Positions 1 to 5,738 of a stretch of 5,944 nucleotides of DNA are shown one piece after another. The first letter of the stretch is position 1, and each line of letters begins with the position of its first letter. The notes under the pieces were generated by a model. The model did not search any database. It was not told where the DNA came from and saw only the letters and a program-made list of their open reading frames with translations. The stretch spans positions 1 to 5,944 of the forward strand of contig CAYOHP010000236.1 of NCBI GenBank assembly GCA_964403795.1, in the 5' to 3' direction. The DNA comes from CAYOHP01 sp964403795 [NCBI: uncultured bacterium] (GTDB lineage Bacteria; Muiribacteriota; UBA6191; CAZXTJ01). The translations under genes and the position numbers were made by a program.

Positions 1-1514
1 AGGGTCTCGCCCTTGCGGGTGTAGAGGCCGAGCGCGACCCGGTGCGGGCGCAGCACCGCGTCGCCGCTGCCCTCCTGCTGCACCAGGTGCGCGCTGGCCA
101 CCTTCCCTTCGCGGAGTTCGAGGACGGGGGTGAGCACGTTCATGCCGGAGGTCTCGAGCCAGAGCCGGGCCCAGCCGGCGAGCGGCACTCCGGAGGCCTC
201 GGAGAGGGCCGCCAGGAAGTCGTCGGTGGTGGTGTTGCCCCAGGCATGACGCGCGAAGTAGCCCCGCATGCCGCGGGCGAAGGCGTCCATCCCGAGCCGG
301 TGCGCCAGCTGGCGGAGGAGGCAGCAGCCCTTGCCGTAGGTGATCCCGTCGAAGTTGGCGAAGCAGCCCCGGGTCTCCTTCACCTCGGTGAGGACCGGAT
401 GGGTGGTGGGGAGCTGGTCCTGCCACATGGCCCAGGCCCGGATCTTGTCGTCGAAGTACTCCCAGCCGTGCTCGTGGGGGGTGCACTCGGGGAGGGCCAC
501 GAAGGACATCCAGGTGGCGAAGCTCTCGTTCAGCCACAGGCCGTCCCACCAGTCCATGGTGACGAGGTTGCCGAACCACATGTGGGCGAGCTCGTGGAGC
601 AGCACCATGTCGCGCTCCAGGCGCTCGCCCTCGCTCGCGTCATGGCGGAACACGAAGCGGCCGTCGCTGATGGTCACGCATCCCACGTTCTCCATGGCGC
701 CGGTGAAGAAGTCGGGGCAGAAGACCTGGTCGTACTTGGCGAAGCGGTAGGGAACGCCGAAGAAGCGCTCGAAGAAGTCGAAGCCCCGCCGGGTGGTCTC
801 GAAGAGGGCCTCGAGATCGGGTGCCAGGTGGCGGGCCAGCGAGGGGCGACAGAGGATGCGGGCCGGGATCCTCGCCCCGGGATCCTCGAAGACCGCGTAG
901 GGGCCGGCGGTGACGCAGAAGAGGTAGGTCGAGAAGCGCTCGCTGGGCGGGAACTCGTGGCGGGTGCGGCCGGGCCCTGCCGGGGAGGTGCCGAGGGCGA
1001 GGGTGTTGGCGACCACCTGGTGGGTGTCGGGAGCGGTCACCGTGAGCCGGTAGGTCGCCTTCAGGTCGGGCTGGTCGAAGCAGGGGAAGGCCCGGTGGGC
1101 GGCATAGGGCTCGGAGTTGGTGTAGACGAACTCGCTGCCGTCGGTCGGATCCACGAAGCGGTGGAAGCCGAGCCCGGTGGTGTCGTGGATGGAGTTCCAG
1201 GCGACCTCCAGGGTGTGGACCCCGGGCGCGAGATCGGGAGGGAGCCGGATCCGGGTGCCGTCGTAGCTGTCGGCCGGATCCAGGGCCCGACCGTCGAGGG
1301 CGAGGGAGTCGATCGCCTCGGCCACGCAGTCGACGAACCCGGACTCCCCGGGGGGGCGGAGGGCCTCGAAGCGGAGTTCGCCGCGCCCCCGGTACCTCCC
1401 CTCCCCGAGCCCCAGCTCGAACTCGAGGCGGTAGTCGACGCCGGCGATGCAGCGGGCCCTGGCCCGGGCCTCGTCCCGGGTCAGGTTCCCTTCCCTGCGG
1501 GCGGCCGGAAGCAT
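1..1514 (-). CDS. pepN: M1-family zinc aminopeptidase, PepN type (C-terminus beyond the window edge)
   Basis: Likely a zinc metallo-aminopeptidase that removes N-terminal residues from peptides, usually in the cytoplasm. The frame is open from ATG at 1514-1512 to the window edge, giving 504 codons without a stop. Visible motifs: the substrate-binding GAMEN at residues 272-276 (read as TGAMENVGC); the zinc site HELAH at 307-311 with the third ligand Glu330 in WLNESF, the exact HExxH-x18-E spacing of the M1 family; and the transition-state Tyr393 in GITYGKG. The N-terminal part (about 1-200) matches the M1 beta-sandwich, including FPCFDQPDLKATY. The stretch WLETSGMNVL near residue 465 resembles the actinobacterial-type PepN group (about 850 residues), so some 350 C-terminal residues are probably missing. 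The start is supported by GGAGG nine bases upstream. The gene is divergent from sixA. No signal peptide is visible. The M1 assignment is firm; the subgroup is inferred. Confidence 0.95.
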   Translation of the reverse strand, partial: MLPAARREGNLTRDEARARARCIAGVDYRLEFELGLGEGRYRGRGELRFEALRPPGESGFVDCVAEAIDSLALDGRALDPADSYDGTRIRLPPDLAPGVHTLEVAWNSIHDTTGLGFHRFVDPTDGSEFVYTNSEPYAAHRAFPCFDQPDLKATYRLTVTAPDTHQVVANTLALGTSPAGPGRTRHEFPPSERFSTYLFCVTAGPYAVFEDPGARIPARILCRPSLARHLAPDLEALFETTRRGFDFFERFFGVPYRFAKYDQVFCPDFFTGAMENVGCVTISDGRFVFRHDASEGERLERDMVLLHELAHMWFGNLVTMDWWDGLWLNESFATWMSFVALPECTPHEHGWEYFDDKIRAWAMWQDQLPTTHPVLTEVKETRGCFANFDGITYGKGCCLLRQLAHRLGMDAFARGMRGYFARHAWGNTTTDDFLAALSEASGVPLAGWARLWLETSGMNVLTPVLELREGKVASAHLVQQEGSGDAVLRPHRVALGLYTRKGET

Positions 1515-1603
1515 GGTGGACAACCTCCGGGACCAGCGAACCACGGGACGGGGAAGCCGGGAAACCCCGGGGGAGTTGTCGACGAGGCCGAGGGGCGTCC
1601 AAG
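1515..1603. promoter_or_regulatory. Divergent intergenic region between pepN and sixA
   Basis: These 89 bases separate two genes transcribed away from each other, so they must hold both 5' ends and probably both promoters. The pepN ribosome binding site lies at 1524-1528 (GGAGG on the minus strand, nine bases from its ATG). GAGGGG at 1590-1595 lies eight bases before the sixA ATG. I could not pick out convincing -35/-10 boxes in this GC-rich stretch, so the promoter role comes from gene layout only. Confidence 0.4.
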
Positions 1604-2074
1604 ATGGGGGTGTCCGGGAGGCCAGGCTTGAAGCTCTACCTGCTCCGCCACGGCAAGGCCGTGCGCGACGACGAAGACCGCACCCGCCCGCTGACCCCCC
1701 GGGGGGAGCGCCAGAGCCGTTGGCTCGGCGAGACCATGAAGGGTCGCGGCTTTCGGGTGGACCGGATCCTCCACAGCGAGAAGCTGCGGGCCCGCCAGAC
1801 GGCCTCCCTGTTCGCGGCGGTGGCGGCGCCCTCGGCGCGCCTGGAGCTGGTCGACGGGCTGCTGCCCGAGGACGAGGTCGATCCCTGGGCCGACCGCTTC
1901 GCCGAGTCCCGGGAGGATGTGCTCCTGGTGGGGCACAACCCCTTCATGGAGCGGCTGGCCTGGCGCCTGGTGGGAGGCCCGCTCGCCTTCCGCACCGCCA
2001 CCCTGGCAGGGTTCGAGCGCGGCGAGGACGGTCGCTTCGCCCTGCTCTGGTCGCTCACGCCCCCGGACGCCTAG
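1604..2074 (+). CDS. sixA: SixA-type phosphohistidine phosphatase (histidine phosphatase superfamily)
   Basis: A small (156 aa) histidine phosphatase of the SixA branch, which removes phosphate from phosphohistidine on signalling or phosphotransfer proteins. In E. coli, SixA was first described acting on the HPt domain of ArcB and later linked to the nitrogen PTS. Numbered from the ATG at 1604, the catalytic RHG motif is R15-H16-G17 at the end of strand 1. The conserved S58 and the R62/R64 region (HSEKLRARQTA) follow, and the second catalytic histidine is H101 in LLVGHNPF. Length and compactness match SixA rather than larger phosphoglycerate mutases. The start is uncertain: ATG 1604 has GAGGGG eight bases upstream, but an in-frame TTG at 1628 has GGGAGG six bases upstream and would give a protein beginning MKLYLLRHG, closer to E. 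coli SixA. The diadenylate cyclase gene follows after 41 bases, so co-transcription is likely. The physiological substrate cannot be read from the sequence. Confidence 0.88.
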   Translation: MGVSGRPGLKLYLLRHGKAVRDDEDRTRPLTPRGERQSRWLGETMKGRGFRVDRILHSEKLRARQTASLFAAVAAPSARLELVDGLLPEDEVDPWADRFAESREDVLLVGHNPFMERLAWRLVGGPLAFRTATLAGFERGEDGRFALLWSLTPPDA

Positions 2075-2100
2075 GCAGGAGGTCCCGGCCGGGTTGGAGG

Positions 2101-2110
2101 GGAGGAAGGG
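2101..2110 (+). promoter_or_regulatory. Ribosome binding site that sets the GTG start of the diadenylate cyclase
   Basis: The purine run GGAGGAAGGG ends five bases before GTG 2116. The reading frame stays open far upstream (to at least 1447), but that part runs through sixA in another frame and encodes Arg/Gly/Pro-rich nonsense. This site, together with the onset of recognisable CdaA sequence, fixes the start. Confidence 0.7.
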
Positions 2111-2115
2111 TCGAC

Positions 2116-3555
2116 GTGAGAAGGCTCTGGGTCCTCTGGGACCACCTCGATCTCCGTGCCCTGCTCGACATCGGGATCATGGCGACCGTCATGTTCCTGC
2201 TGGCCCGGACCCTGCGCGCCAGCGGCGCGGGACGGGTCACCCAGGGGATCCTGCTCGCCGGGGGGGTCTTCCTGCTGGCCTACACCTTCGAACTCCGGGG
2301 GATCATGTGGGTCTACAGCCGCCTGAGCCCGGTCCTGCTGGTGGCAGGGGTGGTGATCTTCCAGCCGGAGCTGCGCCGGATCCTCGAGCAGGGCGCCAGC
2401 CTCCGGGCCTCGCACCGGCACGGCGGCTCCGACGAGTTCCCGGAGATGATCTGCGAATGCCTGGAACGCCTCCTCCAGAAGCACTGGGGGGCGATCCTGG
2501 TCTTCCCCGGGAAACAGCCCCTGACCCGCTGGATCGCGGGCGGGGTGCGACTGGAGGGGCATGCCAGCGTGCCGCTCCTCCTGAGCCTCTTCGACCCCCA
2601 CTCCCCGGGCCATGACGGAGCGGTGATCTTCGAGGCGGACCGGATCGCCAGCTTCGCCAATCGCCTGCCGCTCTCCCAGACCGATCGCCTGGATCCCCAG
2701 CTCGGGACCCGGCACAACGCCTCGATGGGCCTGTCCGAGGTCACCGACGCCCTGGTCGTGACCGTCTCCGAGGAGCGAGGCACGATCACGGTGTTCGAGG
2801 GCGGGACCGTGACCGCCCTGCCGACCAGCGCCAGTGCCGGGCCGGTCCTCCGCCAGCATGCCGAGGCCGTCTCCCGCCCGGGGTTCACCAGCGACCGGAA
2901 GCGGTCCGGCTTCCAGCTCTCGCTGCACCTGGCGGCGAGCGTCCTGGTGGCGATCCTCCTGTGGGCGGACGTGACACTGCCGAGCGGGAAGGTCGTCGAG
3001 CGCAGCCTGGAGGTCCCGATCGAGTACGCCACACCGGAAACCCTCGCTCTCGTCGGGACCAGGCCCAAGGTCGCCAGCCTGCACATCGCCGGGGACGAGA
3101 CCACCCTCCGGGAGCTCGACGTGTCCAGGCTCTCCGTACGCCTCGACCTGAGGGCGGCCCGGACGGGTCAGCAGACCATCATCATCACCGAGGGCGACGT
3201 GCCGCTCCCGAAGGCGGTGCAGCTCCTGGCCGTCGAACCCTCCAGCCTCGAGGTGACCCTGCAGCAGATCGCCGAGCGGGATCTGGTGATCGTCCCCCAG
3301 ATCGTGGGCACCCTTCCCCCGGGGTTCCACCTCCGGGACGTCACGGTCGTGCCTCCGACCCTCCGGGCCGTCACCCACCCTGGGCCGGACGGCTCGGAGG
3401 ACCGCCATCTCGGCACCTCGCCGATCTACCTCCACGGGCTGACGGCGGACACCACGCTCACGGTGAAGGTGGTCGCCTCGGCCGGGATCCAGCCCCCCGA
3501 TCGGCGCTGGCCCGACGTCCAGGTGCAGCTCTCCATCGAGAAGCGCGGGGACTGA
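2116..3555 (+). CDS. cdaA: Membrane diadenylate cyclase fused to YbbR repeats (CdaA-CdaR fusion)
   Basis: Predicted to make cyclic di-AMP from two ATP at the membrane; 479 aa from GTG 2116. Three N-terminal membrane segments (about 13-33, 44-60, 70-82) lead into FQPELRRILEQ at 82-92, a hallmark of CdaA. The DisA_N catalytic domain spans about 105-235: HDGA at 166-169 (nucleotide-binding DGA motif; the preceding His corresponds to a metal ligand in CdaA), GTRHN at 197-201, and SEVTDALVVTVSEERG at 207-222. The usual third motif is RHR; here its last Arg is Asn201. A fourth membrane segment (about 266-286) follows, then two YbbR repeats (about 295-385 and 386-479), with EPSSLEVTL and VTVVPP as typical repeat ends. 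This topology puts the cyclase in the cytoplasm and the YbbR part outside. In Firmicutes, CdaA (about 270 aa) and the YbbR protein CdaR are separate genes, often followed by glmM; no glmM follows here. Cyclase activity is inferred, given the altered motif. Confidence 0.9.
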   Translation: MRRLWVLWDHLDLRALLDIGIMATVMFLLARTLRASGAGRVTQGILLAGGVFLLAYTFELRGIMWVYSRLSPVLLVAGVVIFQPELRRILEQGASLRASHRHGGSDEFPEMICECLERLLQKHWGAILVFPGKQPLTRWIAGGVRLEGHASVPLLLSLFDPHSPGHDGAVIFEADRIASFANRLPLSQTDRLDPQLGTRHNASMGLSEVTDALVVTVSEERGTITVFEGGTVTALPTSASAGPVLRQHAEAVSRPGFTSDRKRSGFQLSLHLAASVLVAILLWADVTLPSGKVVERSLEVPIEYATPETLALVGTRPKVASLHIAGDETTLRELDVSRLSVRLDLRAARTGQQTIIITEGDVPLPKAVQLLAVEPSSLEVTLQQIAERDLVIVPQIVGTLPPGFHLRDVTVVPPTLRAVTHPGPDGSEDRHLGTSPIYLHGLTADTTLTVKVVASAGIQPPDRRWPDVQVQLSIEKRGD

Positions 3556-3561
3556 TTCCCG

Positions 3562-3579
3562 CTCCCGGTGCGGCGGGAG
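3562..3579 (+). terminator. Short hairpin just after the cyclase gene, possible weak terminator
   Basis: CTCCCG at 3562-3567 pairs with CGGGAG at 3574-3579 around a six-base loop, starting seven bases after the cyclase stop codon. The stem is only 6 bp and no T run follows. In DNA this GC-rich such a hairpin could arise by chance. It may mark the end of the sixA-cdaA unit, but the evidence is weak. Confidence 0.25.
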
Positions 3580-3587
3580 GAGATTCC

Positions 3588-3601
3588 CGCGGAATTCCGC
3601 G
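3588..3601. promoter_or_regulatory. 14-bp perfect palindrome upstream of the ECF sigma gene, possible operator
   Basis: CGCGGAATTCCGCG reads the same on both strands and lies in the 162-base non-coding gap between the cyclase stop (3555) and the sigma start (3718). A perfect palindrome with an AT core in an upstream region is what a dimeric repressor or activator site looks like. It could also be part of a promoter, because GGAA- and GAAC-type -35 elements are common for ECF sigma factors and GGAATTC and GAACTC both occur here (3591-3606). I could not identify a matching -10 element. Apart from this palindrome and the hairpin next to it, I see nothing else in the gap. Confidence 0.3.
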
Positions 3602-3706
3602 AACTCTTCCGCCGGTTCCGACGACTCCCGTGTGAGGCACCCTGGAGAGGGCGGTCCGGCTCCCGTCGAGCCCGCCCGACAGGGTCCCCGGGAATCGAGA
3701 CGAGGC

Positions 3707-3713
3707 GAGGAGG
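3707..3713 (+). promoter_or_regulatory. Ribosome binding site for the ECF sigma gene
   Basis: GAGGAGG ends four bases before GTG 3718, a short but workable spacing. It favours GTG 3718 over two in-frame alternatives: GTG 3568, which would add 50 residues unlike any sigma region, and ATG 3781, which lacks a clear ribosome binding site. Confidence 0.55.
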
Positions 3714-3717
3714 CGCG

Positions 3718-4266
3718 GTGGATCCGGAGGTCGATCCCCCGCGCCACGGCCTCGGCTCGCCAGCGGGATTCGCCCGCTGGATGGAGGAGCTGTCGGCGCG
3801 GGTGTTCCGCTTCGCGAGGCGGCGGCTGGGAAACGAGGACGAGGCGATGGACGCGGTGCAGGAGACGTTCCTGGCGGCCCACCAGGGGCTGGCGTCGGCA
3901 CCGGCCGATCCCGGACCGCGGACGTCGTGGCTATTCGGGATCGCGGCCCACAAGGTCGGGGACCTGGGCCGGCAGCGGGCCAGGAGACGGAGCGATCCCC
4001 TGGGGGACGAGCTCGCCTCCCGGGAGGATGCCGCCGCCCGGGCCATCGGTCGGGTCGAGGCGGAGCGGGTGCGGGCCGGGCTCGAGGCGGTGCCCGAGCC
4101 GTTCCGGGAGGCTCTGGTCCTGGCCAGCGTCGAGGGCCTGGCCTATGCAGAGATCGCTGCCGTCCAGGGAGTCCCGACGGGCACGGTGCGGAGCCGGATC
4201 GCCGAGGCGCGCCGCCGACTGAGGGCGCGGCTGGCGATGGGCGAGGACCAGGAGGTGGCGAGGTGA
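3718..4266 (+). CDS. ECF-type RNA polymerase sigma factor (sigma-70 family)
   Basis: A small alternative sigma factor (182 aa) that would direct RNA polymerase to a dedicated promoter set. Region 2 covers about residues 22-90: DAVQETFLAAHQG at 45-57 is the core-binding region 2.2 signature, and TSWLFGIAAHKVGDLGRQR at 69-87 is the region 2.3/2.4 promoter-opening and -10 recognition helix. A short acidic/Ala-rich linker follows. Region 4 covers about 115-172, with the helix-turn-helix in EGLAYAEIAAVQGVPTGTV (139-157) followed by RSRIAEARRRLRARL. Region 3 is absent, as expected for the ECF group. GTG 3718 is chosen for its GAGGAGG; sigma homology begins close to the in-frame ATG 3781, so the first 21 residues are less certain. 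The stop overlaps the anti-sigma start by four bases, which implies translational coupling. ECF genes of this layout are often autoregulated; that is an inference. I cannot assign an ECF subgroup. Confidence 0.92.
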   Translation: MDPEVDPPRHGLGSPAGFARWMEELSARVFRFARRRLGNEDEAMDAVQETFLAAHQGLASAPADPGPRTSWLFGIAAHKVGDLGRQRARRRSDPLGDELASREDAAARAIGRVEAERVRAGLEAVPEPFREALVLASVEGLAYAEIAAVQGVPTGTVRSRIAEARRRLRARLAMGEDQEVAR

Positions 4267-4859
4267 CCCCCGAGGAGGAGGAACTCGTCTCGGCCTGGCT
4301 CGACGGCGAGCTGGAACCCGGCGAAGCGGCGCGCCTCGAGGCCCGAATCGGGAACGAGCCTGGCCTCCGGGCGGAGGTCCGGGTCCTCGAAATCGATCGC
4401 GATCTCCTGCGGCGGGCCCTGGATGCGGGGGCCGTCCCGGAGGCCGGACTGGCGCGGGTAGGGCGGAGGGTCATGGAGACGGCGTTTCCTCCGGAGCCGG
4501 TCGCCCTCCCCTGGTGGGAGACGCTGGCCGCCTGGCTCTCGCCGCCGCGCCTGGCCCTGGCGGGGAGCCTGGTCATGGTCCTGGCGTGGAGCGCCGGGAC
4601 GGGGAGGCCGCCCGGGACCAGGGCACCGGCCGGGGACGCAGGCGTTCCGGGCGCGGCGTCGAGGGCGAGGTCCGCGGGACGGGGCCAGGGCGCGGCTCCC
4701 GGCCTTCCCCCCGAGGGAATCCGGGTGGAAGTCCTGACCGGGACGACGGAGGGCCGCGTGATCGAGGCCTCCGGCGGGAGCGAGGGTTCGTGGGTGGCGC
4801 GGGTCGACCGGCCCGGCGAAGAGATCGAGATCCTTTGGCTGATGACACCGGACGCATGA
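4263..4859 (+). CDS. Predicted single-pass membrane anti-sigma factor without a zinc motif
   Basis: Probable partner that holds the upstream sigma factor at the membrane; 198 aa. It starts at GTG 4263, overlapping the sigma stop (GTGA), with AGGAGG at 4250-4255 seven bases upstream. The N-terminal 60 residues (EELVSAWLDGELEPGEAARLE, then a helix with EVRVLEIDRDLLRRAL) have the 'LSAYLDGEL' look of cytoplasmic sigma-binding domains in RseA/RsiW-like proteins. The HxxxCxxC zinc motif of ZAS proteins is missing, and I see no Cys or His in the domain. One membrane segment is predicted at about 96-112, preceded by an aromatic stretch (LPWWETLAAWL). An Ala/Gly/Pro/Arg-rich linker (about 113-145) follows, then a probably periplasmic strand-rich tail (146-198) ending in EIEILWLMTPD. 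Assignment rests on gene order and the N-terminal pattern, not on a full domain match. Release by regulated proteolysis is possible but not shown. Confidence 0.75.
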   Translation: MTPEEEELVSAWLDGELEPGEAARLEARIGNEPGLRAEVRVLEIDRDLLRRALDAGAVPEAGLARVGRRVMETAFPPEPVALPWWETLAAWLSPPRLALAGSLVMVLAWSAGTGRPPGTRAPAGDAGVPGAASRARSAGRGQGAAPGLPPEGIRVEVLTGTTEGRVIEASGGSEGSWVARVDRPGEEIEILWLMTPDA

Positions 4860-4868
4860 AGACGGACC

Positions 4869-4878
4869 GGAGGAGGAG
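4869..4878 (+). promoter_or_regulatory. Strong ribosome binding site that sets the start of the exported protein
   Basis: GGAGGAGGAG lies just ahead of GTG 4883; counted from the GGAGG at 4872-4876 the gap is six bases. This favours GTG 4883 over the in-frame ATG at 4856, which overlaps the anti-sigma stop (ATGA) but has no ribosome binding site of its own. Confidence 0.65.
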
Positions 4879-4882
4879 TGTC

Positions 4883-5695
4883 GTGAACGAACGCAAGGTG
4901 GCGTGGGTGCTGGCGATGGCGGTGGCCGTGGCGGGGGTGCGGGCCGAGCCCGCCGCGAAGGGACCGGAGGCCGGTGGCCCCAGGGAGGAGCGGGCCTACC
5001 TGATCGATCCCGGGCTGCCCCGGGACCTCGACGGGAAGCTGGCCTGGAGCCTGCTCAACGAGCTCGTCACGGCCCTGGAGATGGTCCCGGGCGTCCACGC
5101 CGTGAAGCCGACCCAGGCGACCATGACGATGGTGGTGCGGAGCTCGATCGGTTCCGAGGAGCCGACCCGGATGGTCCAGGACCTGAGGACCCGGATCCTC
5201 GCCGATCTCGAGGGAGCCAGGCGGCGCCTGCAGCGGTCGGCTCCGCCGATGGAGCGGGAGGACCTGGTGCTGGCCACCCGCTTCGTGGTGGCGAGCCGGA
5301 AGCCCGGACCTACCGGCTCCCTTCCGGCCCCGGTGGAGGCGCGGCTCGCGGGCCTGTTCGGTTTCAAGTCGTTCCGGGACGCGGGGGTCACCCTGGTCGA
5401 GGGCTCGGTCGGCTCGGAGGCCGAGACCAAGGCGAGCCTGCCCTGGGAGGGCGCCCACCTGCAGATCCACCAGGCCTTCGGGCCCCACCGGGCCGAGGAT
5501 GGCCGGCTCATGGTCGGGGCCAGGTTCGAGGTGTACCGCAAGGCACCGGGACCGGAGGGCAAAGAGCAGTCCACCGAGGTGAAGGCGACCTACCGCCCCA
5601 AGAAGGGGACGCCTACCGTGGTCGGCGCCTCGCCGCTCTCGGCCGACGAGTCCCTGGTGATCCTGATCGAGCACTCGGGCTCGGCGATCGAATGA
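4883..5695 (+). CDS. Exported protein of unknown function, third gene of the sigma/anti-sigma unit
   Basis: I do not recognise this 270-aa protein as a named family. From GTG 4883 it begins with a clear Sec signal peptide: NERK, a hydrophobic stretch (VAWVLAMAVAVAGV), and a likely cleavage after VRA (residue 21). There is no lipobox Cys, so it is probably soluble in the periplasm or secreted. The mature part has a helical N-terminal half (LAWSLLNELVTALEMVPGV near 50-70; a basic helix RTRILADLEGARRRLQR) and a strand-rich C-terminal half starting near LFGFKSFRDAGV, passing through ARFEVYRK and ending in VVGASPLS and SLVILIEHSG. No membrane segment follows the signal peptide, and I see no catalytic motif. 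An alternative start, ATG 4856, overlaps the anti-sigma stop and would lengthen the positively charged N-region by nine residues. Position suggests a link to the anti-sigma factor's outer domain, or to what the system senses or controls; this is inference. Confidence 0.8.
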   Translation: MNERKVAWVLAMAVAVAGVRAEPAAKGPEAGGPREERAYLIDPGLPRDLDGKLAWSLLNELVTALEMVPGVHAVKPTQATMTMVVRSSIGSEEPTRMVQDLRTRILADLEGARRRLQRSAPPMEREDLVLATRFVVASRKPGPTGSLPAPVEARLAGLFGFKSFRDAGVTLVEGSVGSEAETKASLPWEGAHLQIHQAFGPHRAEDGRLMVGARFEVYRKAPGPEGKEQSTEVKATYRPKKGTPTVVGASPLSADESLVILIEHSGSAIE

Positions 5696-5703
5696 GGGTG
5701 CCG

Positions 5704-5730
5704 GGGTCCGGGCCGCGCGGGCCCGGACCC
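5704..5730. terminator. Perfect 11-bp-stem hairpin between convergent genes
   Basis: GGGTCCGGGCC (5704-5714) and its exact complement GGCCCGGACCC (5720-5730) flank a five-base loop, GCGCG. It sits in the 43-base gap between the stop of the exported-protein gene (5695) and the stop of the minus-strand gene (5739), where a bidirectional terminator is expected. No T run follows on either strand, so it is not a classic intrinsic terminator. It could still stop polymerase or protect 3' ends of both transcripts. Confidence 0.5.
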
Positions 5731-5738
5731 GCCCAGCT

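Noticed and set aside
1557-1570. Small inverted repeat CCGGG-AAAC-CCCGG in the divergent promoter region
   Set aside because: A 5-bp all-GC stem is expected by chance in DNA of this composition; not enough to call an operator or attenuator.
640-1602. Minus-strand 320-codon frame within the aminopeptidase region
   Set aside because: It is Arg/Pro/Gly-rich and out of frame with the aminopeptidase, which is on the same strand and has clear motifs and a ribosome binding site.
42-1631. Long plus-strand open frame (529 codons) opposite the aminopeptidase
   Set aside because: It is Gly/Glu/Val/Ala/Pro-rich with no recognisable domain. The minus strand over the same bases encodes the GAMEN and HELAH motifs in correct spacing, so this frame is an artefact of high GC.
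1447-2115. Upstream extension of the cyclase frame by 223 codons
   Set aside because: It runs through sixA in another frame, has Arg/Gly/Pro/Ala-rich composition and no homology; GTG 2116 has its own ribosome binding site and begins the CdaA-like sequence.
2071-3882. Long minus-strand frame (603 codons) opposite the cyclase gene
   Set aside because: Low-complexity Gly/Asp/Pro/Arg composition with no domain; the plus strand encodes the cyclase and YbbR repeats.
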